From: Paraoerskovia sediminicola
GTDB taxonomy: Bacteria; Actinomycetota; Actinomycetes; Actinomycetales; Cellulomonadaceae
Assembly: GCF_030296575.1 (NCBI RefSeq)
Contig: NZ_AP027729.1
Coordinates: 3,038,001-3,102,000, forward strand
Direction of reading: 5' to 3'
Length of the DNA stretch: 64,000 bases
Shown: positions 18,476 through 27,227 of the stretch, piece after piece
How the letters are laid out: each line of letters starts with the position of its first letter
Numbering within the stretch: the stretch's first letter is position 1
Notes under the pieces: generated by a model
The model's database searches: none
The model's input: only the letters and a program-made list of their open reading frames with translations
What the model was told of the DNA's origin: nothing
Translations under genes and position numbers: made by a program

Positions 18476-19921
18476 ATGAGCACCCAGCCGAGCGGACTCA
18501 CCCACGCCCAGCAGAAGATGACCGACGGCGGCGTCCACCCCACCGCCATCGACGTCTTCTCCCGCTTCTACGAGCTCCTCGCCTCCGGCGGGACCGGCAC
18601 CATCGCCGAAGCAGACGTCGAACCCCTCACCGACGTCCCACGCCACGCAGACCTCGACATCGACCCCGACGCCGCCCGCGAGGCGCTCGCGGCGACGGCG
18701 ATCATCAAGCTCAACGGCGGCCTGGGCACGTCGATGGGCATGGCGCGGGCGAAGTCGCTGCTCACGGTCCGCGACGACCGTCCCGACAGTCCCGACAGCA
18801 GCGACAGCAGCGACAGCGCAGACGCCGGACTGACGTTCCTCGACGTGATCGTCGGCCAGGTCCGCTCGGCGCGCGAGGCCACGGGCGCGCGCCTGCCGCT
18901 GGTGCTGATGAACAGCTTCAGCACCCAGGACGACACGCTCGAGGCGCTCGCGAAGTACCCGGACCTCGCCGTCGACGGGCTCCCGCTCGACTTCCTGCAG
19001 AACCGCGAGCCCAAGCTCCGCGCGGACGACCTCGAACCCGTCGAGTGGCCCGCGGACCCGTCCCTGGAGTGGTGCCCGCCCGGCCACGGCGACCTCTACA
19101 CGGCGCTGCACGCCTCGGGCGTGCTGCGCGCCCTCCTCGACGCGGGCTACCGGTACGCGAGCGTCTCGAACTCCGACAACCTGGGCGCCGCGCCCGACGC
19201 GGAGATGGCCGGCTGGTTCGCGGGGTCCGGCGCCCCGTACGCGGCCGAGGTCGCTCGGCGCACGCCTGCCGACCGCAAGGGCGGGCACCTCGTCGTGCGC
19301 ACGGAGGACGGACGGATCGTGCTCCGCGAGACCGCGCAGACGGCGGACGCCGACCAGGACGACGCGAGCGACATCGACAAGCACCGCTACTTCAACACGA
19401 ACAACCTGTGGTTCGACCTCGAGGCCCTGGCCGCCGAGCTCGACCGGACCGACGGGGTGCTCGAGCTCCCGCTGATCCGCAACGACAAGACCGTCGACCC
19501 CAAGGACTCGTCGTCCACGCCCGTGGTCCAGATCGAGTCCGCGATGGGGGCGGCGGTCGAGGTCTTCGACGGTGCGGTCGCGATCGAGATCGACCGGTCC
19601 CGGTTCCTGCCGGTCAAGACGACCAGCGACCTGCTGCTGCTGCGCTCCGACCTCTACGAGCTCGGCGACGACTACCGGCTCACCGCGCGTGCCGACGCTC
19701 CGCTGGTCACGCTGGCCTCCGGCCCGTACAAGCTGGTCGGTGACTTCGACGAGCGCTTCCCGGCCGGCGCCCCGTCGCTCGTCGGCGCCGCCTCGTTGGA
19801 GGTGGCGGGGGACTGGACCTTCGGGGACGGCGTCGTCGTCACCGGTGAGGCGCGGCTCGGCGACGAGGGTGGTCGGGTGCCGGACGGCGCACGGGTAGGT
19901 CCTGGGGGCGTCGTCGCCTAG
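18476..19921 (+). CDS. UTP--glucose-1-phosphate uridylyltransferase (eukaryote-type UGPase family)
   Basis: A 481-residue UDPGP-family nucleotidyltransferase, unlike the short bacterial GalU. The nucleotide-binding loop LNGGLGTSMGM lies at about residues 78-88, with PLDFLQNREPKL and the GHGDLYTAL segment further on. It makes UDP-glucose for cell-envelope polysaccharides. A Ser/Asp-rich insert (SPDSSDSSDSADA) interrupts the N-terminal domain. A terminator follows. Confidence 0.9.
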   Translation: MSTQPSGLTHAQQKMTDGGVHPTAIDVFSRFYELLASGGTGTIAEADVEPLTDVPRHADLDIDPDAAREALAATAIIKLNGGLGTSMGMARAKSLLTVRDDRPDSPDSSDSSDSADAGLTFLDVIVGQVRSAREATGARLPLVLMNSFSTQDDTLEALAKYPDLAVDGLPLDFLQNREPKLRADDLEPVEWPADPSLEWCPPGHGDLYTALHASGVLRALLDAGYRYASVSNSDNLGAAPDAEMAGWFAGSGAPYAAEVARRTPADRKGGHLVVRTEDGRIVLRETAQTADADQDDASDIDKHRYFNTNNLWFDLEALAAELDRTDGVLELPLIRNDKTVDPKDSSSTPVVQIESAMGAAVEVFDGAVAIEIDRSRFLPVKTTSDLLLLRSDLYELGDDYRLTARADAPLVTLASGPYKLVGDFDERFPAGAPSLVGAASLEVAGDWTFGDGVVVTGEARLGDEGGRVPDGARVGPGGVVA

Positions 19922-19948
19922 CAGCGACGTCTGCTGGCAGCAGCGCCG

Positions 19949-19985
19949 CAGCGGCAACGCAACAAGAGCAGCAGCGTTGCCGCTG
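19949..19985. terminator. Hairpin terminator between converging genes
   Basis: CAGCGGCAACGC (19949-19960) pairs perfectly with GCGTTGCCGCTG (19974-19985) around a 13-base loop. It lies between the UGPase gene and the converging IMPACT-family gene and can serve both strands. Confidence 0.75.
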
Positions 19986-20051
19986 AACGTGCGCGCCGTG
20001 CAGGCCGTGTGGTCCCGTCGAGTGCCCGGGACCGCCGCCCGAACCGACCGC

Positions 20052-20738
20052 TCAGTCGCTGCGCTCGACGACCCTGACCTCGCCGCGGACGGCCGTCGCC
20101 CGGCCGAGCGTCGTCTCGGCGAGAGCCGCGTCGAACGCGGGCACATGAGCGGGCGGGACGAGCACGGGCAGGTGCGCGACGTCGTCGTACACCGGGGCCA
20201 GGACCGTCCCGCCGTGGTCGGGGACCCAGGCGTGGAGGAACGCCGAGATGCGGCCGGCCTCGGCGTGCGGAGCGTCGACCGTGAGCTCCTGCACCCGGAC
20301 CCGCCGCAGGATGCGGGCCGCGTCGAGCGCGGTGGAGACCGCCCCCGAGTAGGCGCGCACGAGGCCTCCCGTCCCGAGGAGCGTCCCGCCGAACCAGCGG
20401 GTCACGACCACCACGACATCGGTGAGCCCGGACTGCTGCAGGGTGGTGAGCATGGGCGCCCCGGCGGTCCCGGACGGCTCTCCGTCGTCCGACGAACGCT
20501 GCATCGCGCGCTCCGCGCCGACGATCATCGCGACGCAGTGGTGGCGCGCGTCCCAGTGCTCCTTGCGGACGGCAGTGATCACCGACTCCGCGTGGGTGAC
20601 ATCGGTGACGGGGGAGAGGTGAGCGAGGAACCGGGACTTCTTGACCACCGTCTCGACGGTGACGGGACCCGCGACCGTCGGTGCGCGCGGAGCGGTGAGC
20701 GCCGACCCGGCAGCGGGAGGTGGCGCGTCGGGGGACAT
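20052..20738 (-). CDS. IMPACT/YigZ family protein
   Basis: A 228-residue YigZ/IMPACT-family protein. The family signature SSDDGEPSGTAGAPML is present, followed by VVVVVTRWFGGTLLGTGGLVRAYSGA. The N-terminal domain resembles ribosomal protein S5 domain 2, and the C-terminal half is ferredoxin-like. The function is poorly known and may link to translation regulation. It is divergent from the recombinase-like gene at 20805. Confidence 0.9.
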   Translation of the reverse strand: MSPDAPPPAAGSALTAPRAPTVAGPVTVETVVKKSRFLAHLSPVTDVTHAESVITAVRKEHWDARHHCVAMIVGAERAMQRSSDDGEPSGTAGAPMLTTLQQSGLTDVVVVVTRWFGGTLLGTGGLVRAYSGAVSTALDAARILRRVRVQELTVDAPHAEAGRISAFLHAWVPDHGGTVLAPVYDDVAHLPVLVPPAHVPAFDAALAETTLGRATAVRGEVRVVERSD

Positions 20739-20787
20739 CCGTCGAGCGTACGGTTCCCGAGCGTCGATCGGCGCGCCTCATGGAATA

Positions 20788-20803
20788 AATAGTGTGCCAA
20801 GCG
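20788..20803 (+). promoter_or_regulatory. Probable -10 region, motif shared with the rib leader promoter
   Basis: AATAGTGTGCCAAGCG lies immediately before the ATG at 20805. AATAGT fits a -10 hexamer, which would make the mRNA leaderless or nearly so. The identical 16 bases occur on the minus strand at 58404-58419, ahead of the riboflavin riboswitch. No clear -35 element is seen. Confidence 0.45.
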
Positions 20804-20804
20804 G

Positions 20805-21557
20805 ATGATAACCACTATGGCCACCACCGACGACGAGCTCGCTGCACGACCGCCACGGACGACGCCGGTGTCCATCCCTCGGACGTACCCGCGACCGACC
20901 GTGACCCGGGCGGAGGCCGAGACGGTCTGGCGTGACCTCGCCGCGGCCGCGATGCTGCCCGACGCGAAGCCCGAGACGGCGCGCCTCGCGGTGGTGGTGG
21001 CGCTGACCCGGGCCACCGGTGCGCGGTACGGGGACCTGCTGCGCTGCACCGTCGACTCCCTCGCGCTCCACCCCGAGTCCGCGCGACCGGAGCAGGGGAG
21101 CGTCGTCGTCCTGCACGGCAAGCACCGTACGCCGCGCGATCATCGGCTCGACGGCGGCGAGGTCGTGCTGCTGCGGCACTGGCTGGCGGTCCGGGCCGAA
21201 CTCTGTGCCGGGCTGGAGGGGAACCCACCGCGCGCCCTGCTGCTGACGGTCCACCACACTCACGACAACGGGACCACCGTCTCGCGCGGTCTCCCGATCA
21301 CGAAGCAGGGGCTGGTGCTCTCGTGGCGCCGCTACGTGCAGCGGACCAACGCCCGCTGGGCCGGCGTTCGGCCGCCGCTGCCCACCAGGTTCGAGCAGGT
21401 GCGCCGTGCCTGGTCCGTCGAGCCGGGGCCCGACGACGCCTCGGTCAGAGCCGCGGAGCCCGCCGGCCGCGGCCTCGAGCACGGCAGCGACCGCGGGCAG
21501 GGGAGCACGTCGTCGGACGCACCGCGGGGCCCGGCGAACCCGCCGGGCCCCGCGTGA
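20805..21557 (+). CDS. Tyrosine-recombinase-like protein lacking the C-terminal active-site motifs
   Basis: A 250-residue protein. TRATGARYGDLL resembles the box I arginine region, and VVVLHGKHRTPRDHRL the beta-hairpin lysine of tyrosine recombinases. A segment like LPITKQGLVLSWRRY matches the region before box II. The HxLRH motif, the second histidine and the nucleophilic tyrosine are absent; the C-terminus is low-complexity instead. It is either a degenerate recombinase or a DNA-binding derivative. A second in-frame ATG lies at 20817. Confidence 0.5.
   Translation: MITTMATTDDELAARPPRTTPVSIPRTYPRPTVTRAEAETVWRDLAAAAMLPDAKPETARLAVVVALTRATGARYGDLLRCTVDSLALHPESARPEQGSVVVLHGKHRTPRDHRLDGGEVVLLRHWLAVRAELCAGLEGNPPRALLLTVHHTHDNGTTVSRGLPITKQGLVLSWRRYVQRTNARWAGVRPPLPTRFEQVRRAWSVEPGPDDASVRAAEPAGRGLEHGSDRGQGSTSSDAPRGPANPPGPA
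21526..21551 (+). terminator. Hairpin overlapping the end of the recombinase-like gene
   Basis: GGGGCCCGGCG and CGCCGGGCCCC form a perfect 11-base stem around AACC. It lies inside the last codons of the + gene and 26 bases before the dps stop, so it may terminate both converging transcripts. Confidence 0.55.
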
Positions 21558-21576
21558 TCAGCGCTGCGCGCCGCGC

Positions 21577-22146
21577 TCAGGCCTCGTCGAGCGCCTGAGC
21601 CTCGGCCAGCTCGGCCGAGTCCTTCTCCCCGTCGACACCTGCGGTGCTGAGCTCGCCGCCCACGGACTCCAGGTGCGCGCGCACGAACCAGTGGAAGAGC
21701 TCGAGCTCGTGCAGGTGCCCCACCAGCAGGTCGTTCGTGACGTCGTCGAGGTCGGCCGTCGCGGTGGCCGCCTCGCGGTGGTCGGTGATGACACCGACGT
21801 AGACCGTGTCGAGCGCTCCGAGGTGCGCGATCGTCGACGCGCGACCGAGGGAGTAGTCCTCCCAGGTGCGCGCCGCCACCAGCGCGCCCGGCGTCCCGGC
21901 GGGCGCGACACCGAGGGTCGCGATCCGCTCGGCGATCGCGTCGACCATGGCCCGCACCGTCTCGACCTGCGGGTCGATCATCTCGTGGACGGCGATGAAG
22001 TGGGGGCCGACGACGTTCCAGTGGATGTGCTTGAGGGTCAGCTGCAGGTCGTTGAGCGCGTGCAGCCGCTGCTGCAGGATCCCGGCGACCTTCGCGCCGT
22101 CCTCGGGGGTGAGCGACGGGACGGTGTACTTCGGCAGCGTGGCCAT
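21577..22146 (-). CDS. dps: Dps family DNA-protection ferritin
   Basis: A 189-residue Dps protein, which forms a dodecamer that stores iron, consumes peroxide and can bind DNA. The ferroxidase-site segment HIHWNVVGPHFIAVHEMID at about residues 40-58 supplies the conserved histidines and acid, and ELELFHWFVRAHLE is near the C-terminus. A strong AAGGAGG site precedes the ATG. The 123-base upstream gap probably contains the promoter. Confidence 0.93.
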   Translation of the reverse strand: MATLPKYTVPSLTPEDGAKVAGILQQRLHALNDLQLTLKHIHWNVVGPHFIAVHEMIDPQVETVRAMVDAIAERIATLGVAPAGTPGALVAARTWEDYSLGRASTIAHLGALDTVYVGVITDHREAATATADLDDVTNDLLVGHLHELELFHWFVRAHLESVGGELSTAGVDGEKDSAELAEAQALDEA

Positions 22147-22269
22147 GCGTGTCCTCCTTCGATCGGTGGGAGGCAGGTCGGATCGCTTGTGCCTCCGTCA
22201 CGCCGATCCTCACGCGATCGCCGACGACTCGCAGCGCGTCCTGCGGTGTTCAGCGGGCGGCGAACACCG

Positions 22270-23430
22270 TCACGCCCGGAGCTGCTCCGCGTGCACGCCG
22301 GCGACGGCTGCCGCCACGAACGCCGCGGGGTCGGCGTCGAGCCCGCGCCCCATCGTCGAGAGCCCGACGGGGGTGTCGCGGAGCGCGTCGAGGAGGTCCG
22401 TCCCTGCCTCGATCTCGACCGAGCGGTGTCGGCCTGCCGGCTCGGTGAGGGTGCCGGCCTGCGCGGCGACCTTCGCGTCCAGCCGGTCGGGCCACGCGTC
22501 GTGCGCGGCGAGCTCGGCGGTCGCGCGGGGGACGACGACGTCCGCGGGCACGAGCGCGACGCGGCCGTAGGCGGTGGTCGAGTGGTGCGAGACCCCGAGG
22601 TGGCGGTCGCGCAGGTCGGCCCCGGAGACGCGGAGCGACGCGACCGGCCGCCCGCCGAGTGTCCCGACGGCGTTGACCACGTCGCCGACGTGGACGCCGG
22701 AGAAACCCCAGCGCGTCCCGGTCCCGAGGTTCCCGGGGCCCTGGGCGACAACGACGAGGTCGGCGCCGACCACGTGCCGGGCCGTGAGCAGCCCGGTGTG
22801 GACCGTCACGGCCTCGTGGTCGCCGCCGAACGACTGGCCGACGGTGATGCAGGCGTCGATCCACCCTGCGCCGCGCAGTCCGTCGACCGCGCGCGAGAAC
22901 GCCGCCGGGAGCGTGCCGCCGTCCGTCATCACGTAGGCGACGCGGGGTGCCGGGCGGCCGGCCTCGGCGGCCGAGTGGCGCGCACCGGCGACGATCGCGG
23001 GCAGCGCGGAGTGGAGGTCGGCGACGACCACCGGCAGCCCGTCGAGCGAGTCGGCCTCGGCCAGGACAGCGTGGTGCGGCGACTCCTGCTCGTCGGCGCC
23101 GAGCACGAGGGTCTGCAGCGGCGTGTATCGGGCCTTGACCAGGTGGCCGGGGCCCGGCGGCGGGTCGGCGGGCAGCGCGTCGGGCACCGCGACAACCAGC
23201 GCGTAGCCGCCGGTGCCCAGGCCGCGCGCGAGGGCGGAGACGTTGAGCGTGACCCGGGCGCCGACGTCCGGCACACCGACCACGTCGGTGTAGGCGAGCG
23301 CGCGGACCGTCCCTGGGACGGCGTCGGGCGTCGCGGCGTCGCCGCGCGGGCGGACCTCCACCGTGAGCTCCAGCGCGCCGCCCCAGCGACGCCCCTGCGA
23401 CACGACGGTGCCTTCTCGCCACGTGATCAC
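22270..23430 (-). CDS. DUF3866 family protein
   Basis: A 386-residue protein matching DUF3866: WREGTVVS at the start, ARYTPLQTLVLGADE, VMTDGGTLPAAFSR, VVAQGPGNLGTGTRWGFSG, and GVSHHSTTAYGR. Function is unknown. I chose the GTG at 23430 (VITWREG); an in-frame ATG upstream at 23481 would overlap the region needed by the divergent pafB. In many actinobacteria this gene lies beside pafBC, as here. Confidence 0.8.
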   Translation of the reverse strand: MITWREGTVVSQGRRWGGALELTVEVRPRGDAATPDAVPGTVRALAYTDVVGVPDVGARVTLNVSALARGLGTGGYALVVAVPDALPADPPPGPGHLVKARYTPLQTLVLGADEQESPHHAVLAEADSLDGLPVVVADLHSALPAIVAGARHSAAEAGRPAPRVAYVMTDGGTLPAAFSRAVDGLRGAGWIDACITVGQSFGGDHEAVTVHTGLLTARHVVGADLVVVAQGPGNLGTGTRWGFSGVHVGDVVNAVGTLGGRPVASLRVSGADLRDRHLGVSHHSTTAYGRVALVPADVVVPRATAELAAHDAWPDRLDAKVAAQAGTLTEPAGRHRSVEIEAGTDLLDALRDTPVGLSTMGRGLDADPAAFVAAAVAGVHAEQLRA

Positions 23431-23465
23431 GCCACCCACGCTACAGGCCGATACCGTGGACCCCG

Positions 23466-24441
23466 ATGCCCCAGAAACCACAGGCCCACGAGCGGATGCT
23501 CAACCTCGTCATCGCCCTCGTGAACACGAGCGGGACCATGACGAAGCAGCTCGTGCGCACCAAGGTCAAGGGATACGACGAGGCCACGTCGGACGAGGCG
23601 TTCGAGCGGATGTTCGAGCGGGACAAGGTGACGCTCCGCGGGCTCGGCATCCCGGTCGTGACCGTGAACGACGACGGCCACGCGGACGACATCGCCTACC
23701 GGGTCGACCTCGCGGCGTACTCGCTCGGCGAGCTCGACCTCACGCCCGCGGAGCTCGGCGTCCTGTCCCTGGCCGCGCAGTTCTGGCAGGACAAGAACGT
23801 GCGGACCGACATCTCGCGAGCGCTCATCAAGATCCGGTCGGCCGGCATCGAGGACGCCGCGAACGACGTCGTCGCGGGCCTGGCCCCCAGGGTCCGCGCG
23901 GTGGGCGGCTCGTACGAGCCGATCCTCGACGCCATCGCCGCCCGCAGCGCGGTGACCTTCACCTATCGCACGGCGAGCACGGGGAGGTCCGGGTCCGGAC
24001 GGTCGAGCCCTGGCGGCTCGCCGCACGCGGCGGGGGCTGGTACCTGCTCGGGCACGACCGCGACCGCGGCGCCGCACGCGCCTACCGGCTCAACCGGGTG
24101 GTCGGTGCCGTCCGCGCGGTGGGCGCACCCGGAGCGGTCGAGATCCCGGAACAGGTGGACGTCGACGCGATGCTCGGGCTCGCCGGCACCACGGGGCCCG
24201 AGCGCACGGCGCGGCTGGCGCTGCGCCCCGAGCGAGCGGGCGCGCTGCGGGCGCGGGGAGCGACGCCGGCACGGCCGGCGACCGCGACCTGCTCGACCTG
24301 CCCTTCACGTCCGTCTCGCGCCTGGCCGACGAGGTCGCGGGCTACGGCGACGCGGCCGTCGTGCTCGAGCCGGACGACGTCCGCGCAGCCGTGCTGGAGC
24401 GGTTGCAGACCGCAGCAGATCTGGGAGGCAGCCGTGGCTGA
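23466..24441 (+). CDS. pafB: WYL-domain transcriptional regulator PafB (two one-base breaks)
   Basis: The first WYL protein of the PafBC pair, which in mycobacteria activates the LexA-independent DNA-damage response. The HTH region (LNLVIALVNTSGTMTKQLVR) and the WYL domain (TVEPWRLAARGGGWYLLGHD) are visible. The protein reads in three successive frames. Adding one G at each of the runs 23981-23984 and 24255-24258 yields 325 residues ending LGGSRG. The stop overlaps the pafC start by eight bases. It diverges from DUF3866. Confidence 0.87.
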
Positions 24442-25432
24442 GCGCGCGGACGACCGGGTGGTCCGGTTGCTGGGCATCGTGGCCTACCTCGAGCAGGTGG
24501 GTGCGGTGAGCGTCGACCACCTCGCCGAGCGGTTCGGGGTCACGAGCGCGCAGGTCTTCGCGGACATCGACGCGCTCTGGGTCACCGGGACGCCCGGGTA
24601 CTTCCCCGACGACCTGATCGACTTCGACGCGTACTCGCTCGAGCAGGGGATCGTGCGGCTGACGGCGGCCCGCGGGCTCACGCGGCCGCTGCGCCTCGGG
24701 CCCCGCGAGGCGATCGCCCTCGTGGCCGCGCTGCGCGCGATGGGCGACGTGCTCCCGCCGGACGACGACCGTGCCCGCGTCCTGGGCACGGTGCTGGAGA
24801 AGCTCACCGCCGCGACGGGGGAGGCGGCCGACGCGCTCGACGTCCGGCTCGCGCCGCCGGGCGCCCCCGGGGTCCTTGCCACGGTCAGCTCCGCGATGGC
24901 CGCGGGCCACCGCCTGCGCATCCGCTATGTGACCGCCGCGGACGTCGCGTCGGAGCGCGACGTCGACCCCGTCGTCGTGCACACGCAGGACGAGCACGCG
25001 TACCTGGTCGCGTGGTGCCACCGGGCCGACGCTCGGCGCACGTTCCGCATCGACCGGATCCTCGCGGCCACCGAGCTCGACGTCCCCGTCGAGTCCCACG
25101 AGGTCGCGCTGGACGTGGACTACACGCCCGGTGACGAGGCTCCGCTCGCGACGATCTTCCTCGACGGGTCGGCCCGCTGGATCGCCGAGCAGGTCCCCGT
25201 CGAGAGCGTCACCGATCTGGCGGACGGCGGCGTCGAGATCGTCCTGCGCGTCACCAACCCGACGTGGTTGCGCCACCTGCTCCTCGAGCAGGCGCAGCAC
25301 GTGCGGTCGGTCGCGCCGAGCGCGCTCACCGACGAGATCGTGGACTCCGCGCGGGCCGCCCTCCGCGCGTACGCCGACCACCCCGCGACCGGGTCGCCCG
25401 CGCCCGCACCGGCCGCACCGACGGACGCCTAG
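24434..25432 (+). CDS. pafC: WYL-domain transcriptional regulator PafC
   Basis: A 332-residue WYL regulator, partner of PafB. It has an N-terminal winged HTH (VSVDHLAERFGVTSAQVFAD), a WYL domain around RLRIRYVTAAD and DEHAYLVAWCHRADARRTFRIDR, and a C-terminal WCX extension. Intact, unlike pafB. GTG at 24434 overlaps the end of pafB. The order pafB-pafC-tatA-tatC-helY is the classical actinobacterial one. Confidence 0.92.
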   Translation: MAERADDRVVRLLGIVAYLEQVGAVSVDHLAERFGVTSAQVFADIDALWVTGTPGYFPDDLIDFDAYSLEQGIVRLTAARGLTRPLRLGPREAIALVAALRAMGDVLPPDDDRARVLGTVLEKLTAATGEAADALDVRLAPPGAPGVLATVSSAMAAGHRLRIRYVTAADVASERDVDPVVVHTQDEHAYLVAWCHRADARRTFRIDRILAATELDVPVESHEVALDVDYTPGDEAPLATIFLDGSARWIAEQVPVESVTDLADGGVEIVLRVTNPTWLRHLLLEQAQHVRSVAPSALTDEIVDSARAALRAYADHPATGSPAPAPAAPTDA

Positions 25433-25442
25433 GCTGACGGCC

Positions 25443-25778
25443 ATGTGGTGGATCATCTGGGTCGTGCTCGTCGTCGCGGCCGGCGTCGTGCTCTTCGTGC
25501 TGCTGCGTGACGTGTGGCGCAGGGCGAAGGCGGTGGGCAGCGAGCTCGCCCGGGCCCAGTCCGTCGCGTCGCAGCTCTCGGCTCGCGCCGCCGAGCTCCA
25601 GGCGCTGGCCGACGCGTCCCCAGCGATCCGACCCGTCGACCTCGAGGACGTGGACGCCGCACGCGCCGCGGCCGACGCGAGGCGCGCCGAGGACCGGATC
25701 CGGAAGGCCGAGTCCCGGGCACGCCGCGAGGTCCGGGACGCCGCGGTGCGCGACCGGTGGATGCGCGACGGCATCTGA
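25443..25778 (+). CDS. Small membrane-anchored coiled-coil protein
   Basis: A 111-residue protein. Residues 2-22 (WWIIWVVLVVAAGVVLFVLL) form one membrane segment. The rest is charged and helical, with heptad-like Ala/Leu/Arg patterns that suggest a coiled coil facing the cytoplasm. I know no function. It sits 10 bases after pafC and before tatA, where short uncharacterised membrane proteins are often seen. Confidence 0.7.
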   Translation: MWWIIWVVLVVAAGVVLFVLLRDVWRRAKAVGSELARAQSVASQLSARAAELQALADASPAIRPVDLEDVDAARAAADARRAEDRIRKAESRARREVRDAAVRDRWMRDGI

Positions 25779-25976
25779 CCGATGCCTGACCGTCCGGTGC
25801 CCGGACACCGGGCGTGCGCCTCGAGCACGTAGGATCGGCACGTCGGCGTCGCACCTGGTGAGCGTCGCAGACGCTGCCTGACGTCGGCGCACGCCGGCTG
25901 AAGCTCATGACGATGCGCAGGACGTCCGGCAGGACGAACTGCACCCAGACCGATCGACGGACCGAGGAGAGACCCT

Positions 25977-26387
25977 GTGAACGCCCTCAAGCCCTGGCAC
26001 ATCCTCGTGCTGGTCGTGGTCGTGCTGCTGCTCTTCGGGGCGAAGCGGCTCCCGGACCTCGCACGCAGCGTCGGCCAGTCGCTCAAGATCTTCAAGTCCG
26101 AGGTCGACGACATGCGCGGCGACGACAAGAAGTCGGGGCAGACCGTCGACGGCAGCGTGGACGGGAGCTCCGCACCGGGCGCAACGTCTGGGACGGCCCA
26201 GGGGACGCCGCAGTCCGGCGGGCCGACCGGGCAGACCCCACCGGGCGGACAGCCGGCGAGCGGCGGACCGACGACCGGCCCCTCGGCCACGCCGCCGCCC
26301 GGCACCACCGACACCACGCCGCCCGGTCTGTGGGACCCGAGCTCGCAGAGCGGCCCGGGCACGGGCGACTCCTCCTCGAAGGGCTGA
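25977..26387 (+). CDS. tatA: Sec-independent translocase subunit TatA
   Basis: A 136-residue TatA. The N-terminal membrane helix (HILVLVVVVLLLFGAKRLPDLAR) with the FGAKRLPD hinge and the following amphipathic helix are diagnostic. The C-terminus is a long Gly/Pro/Thr/Ser-rich tail. It polymerises to form the passage for folded proteins with twin-arginine signals. The GTG start has GAGGAGAG upstream. tatC begins three bases after the stop. Confidence 0.93.
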   Translation: MNALKPWHILVLVVVVLLLFGAKRLPDLARSVGQSLKIFKSEVDDMRGDDKKSGQTVDGSVDGSSAPGATSGTAQGTPQSGGPTGQTPPGGQPASGGPTTGPSATPPPGTTDTTPPGLWDPSSQSGPGTGDSSSKG

Positions 26388-26390
26388 CAC

Positions 26391-27227
26391 GTGGCGCGCA
26401 AGCGCTCCGCCCCCGAGGGCCGGATGCCCCTGCGTGAGCACCTGCTCGAGGTCCGCAAGCGACTCTTCCTCGCCGCGCTCGGGATCGTCCTCGGTGCTGT
26501 CGCCGGGTGGTTCCTCTACGACCCGGTCTTCACGCTGCTCCAGCAGCCGCTGCTGGACGCCGCGGCGGAGAACGACACCCTGACGACCACCAACTTCGGC
26601 GGCATCGCGACCGCGATCGACATGCAGATCAAGGTGTCGTTCTTCATCGGCATCCTCATCTCGACCCCGTGGTGGATGTACCAGATCTGGGCGTTCGTGA
26701 ACCCGGGCCTCACGTCCAAGGAGAAGCGGTACGCGTTCGCGTTCCTCGGGGCGGGCGTGCCGCTGTTCCTCGGCGGGGCCGCGCTGGCCTGGTGGGTCCT
26801 GCCGCACGCGGTGAAGATCCTCACGGACTTCGTCCCGCCGGACTCCGCGAATTTTATCGACGCCCAGCTCTACCTGTCGTTCGTCATGCGGCTGGTCCTC
26901 GCGTTCGGGATCGCGTTCCTCCTGCCCGTGATCATGGTGGCGCTCAACTTCCTCGGTGTCGTCCGCGCCCGGACGTGGGCGACCGGGTGGCGCTGGGCGA
27001 TCCTCATCGCGTTCGTCTTCGCCGCGGTGATGACGCCGACCCCCGACGCGCTCACGATGATCTGGGTCGCGCTCCCGATCTGCGGGCTGTACGGGATCGC
27101 GCTCGGGATCTGCGTGCTGCACGACCGGCGGGTCGACAGGCGCTCGGATCCTGACGAGGTCACCGGCACCGGCACCGGCACCGGCACCGGCGAGCGCACG
27201 GGTACCGGGGCGGACCGGCCCGCGTGA
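26391..27227 (+). CDS. tatC: Sec-independent translocase subunit TatC
   Basis: A 278-residue multi-pass membrane protein, the receptor for twin-arginine signal peptides. MPLREHLLEVRKRL at the start and the glutamate-containing PWWMYQIWAFVNPGL segment are typical, with six hydrophobic helices. The C-terminal tail contains a TG dipeptide repeat from an ACCGGC microsatellite. The stop overlaps the next start as GTGA. Confidence 0.95.
   Translation: MARKRSAPEGRMPLREHLLEVRKRLFLAALGIVLGAVAGWFLYDPVFTLLQQPLLDAAAENDTLTTTNFGGIATAIDMQIKVSFFIGILISTPWWMYQIWAFVNPGLTSKEKRYAFAFLGAGVPLFLGGAALAWWVLPHAVKILTDFVPPDSANFIDAQLYLSFVMRLVLAFGIAFLLPVIMVALNFLGVVRARTWATGWRWAILIAFVFAAVMTPTPDALTMIWVALPICGLYGIALGICVLHDRRVDRRSDPDEVTGTGTGTGTGERTGTGADRPA
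27162..27191 (+). repeat. ACCGGC hexanucleotide repeat, five copies
   Basis: Five tandem ACCGGC units encode TG repeats in the TatC tail. A related imperfect GT-rich stretch lies at about 27398-27430 inside the next gene. Confidence 0.9.
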
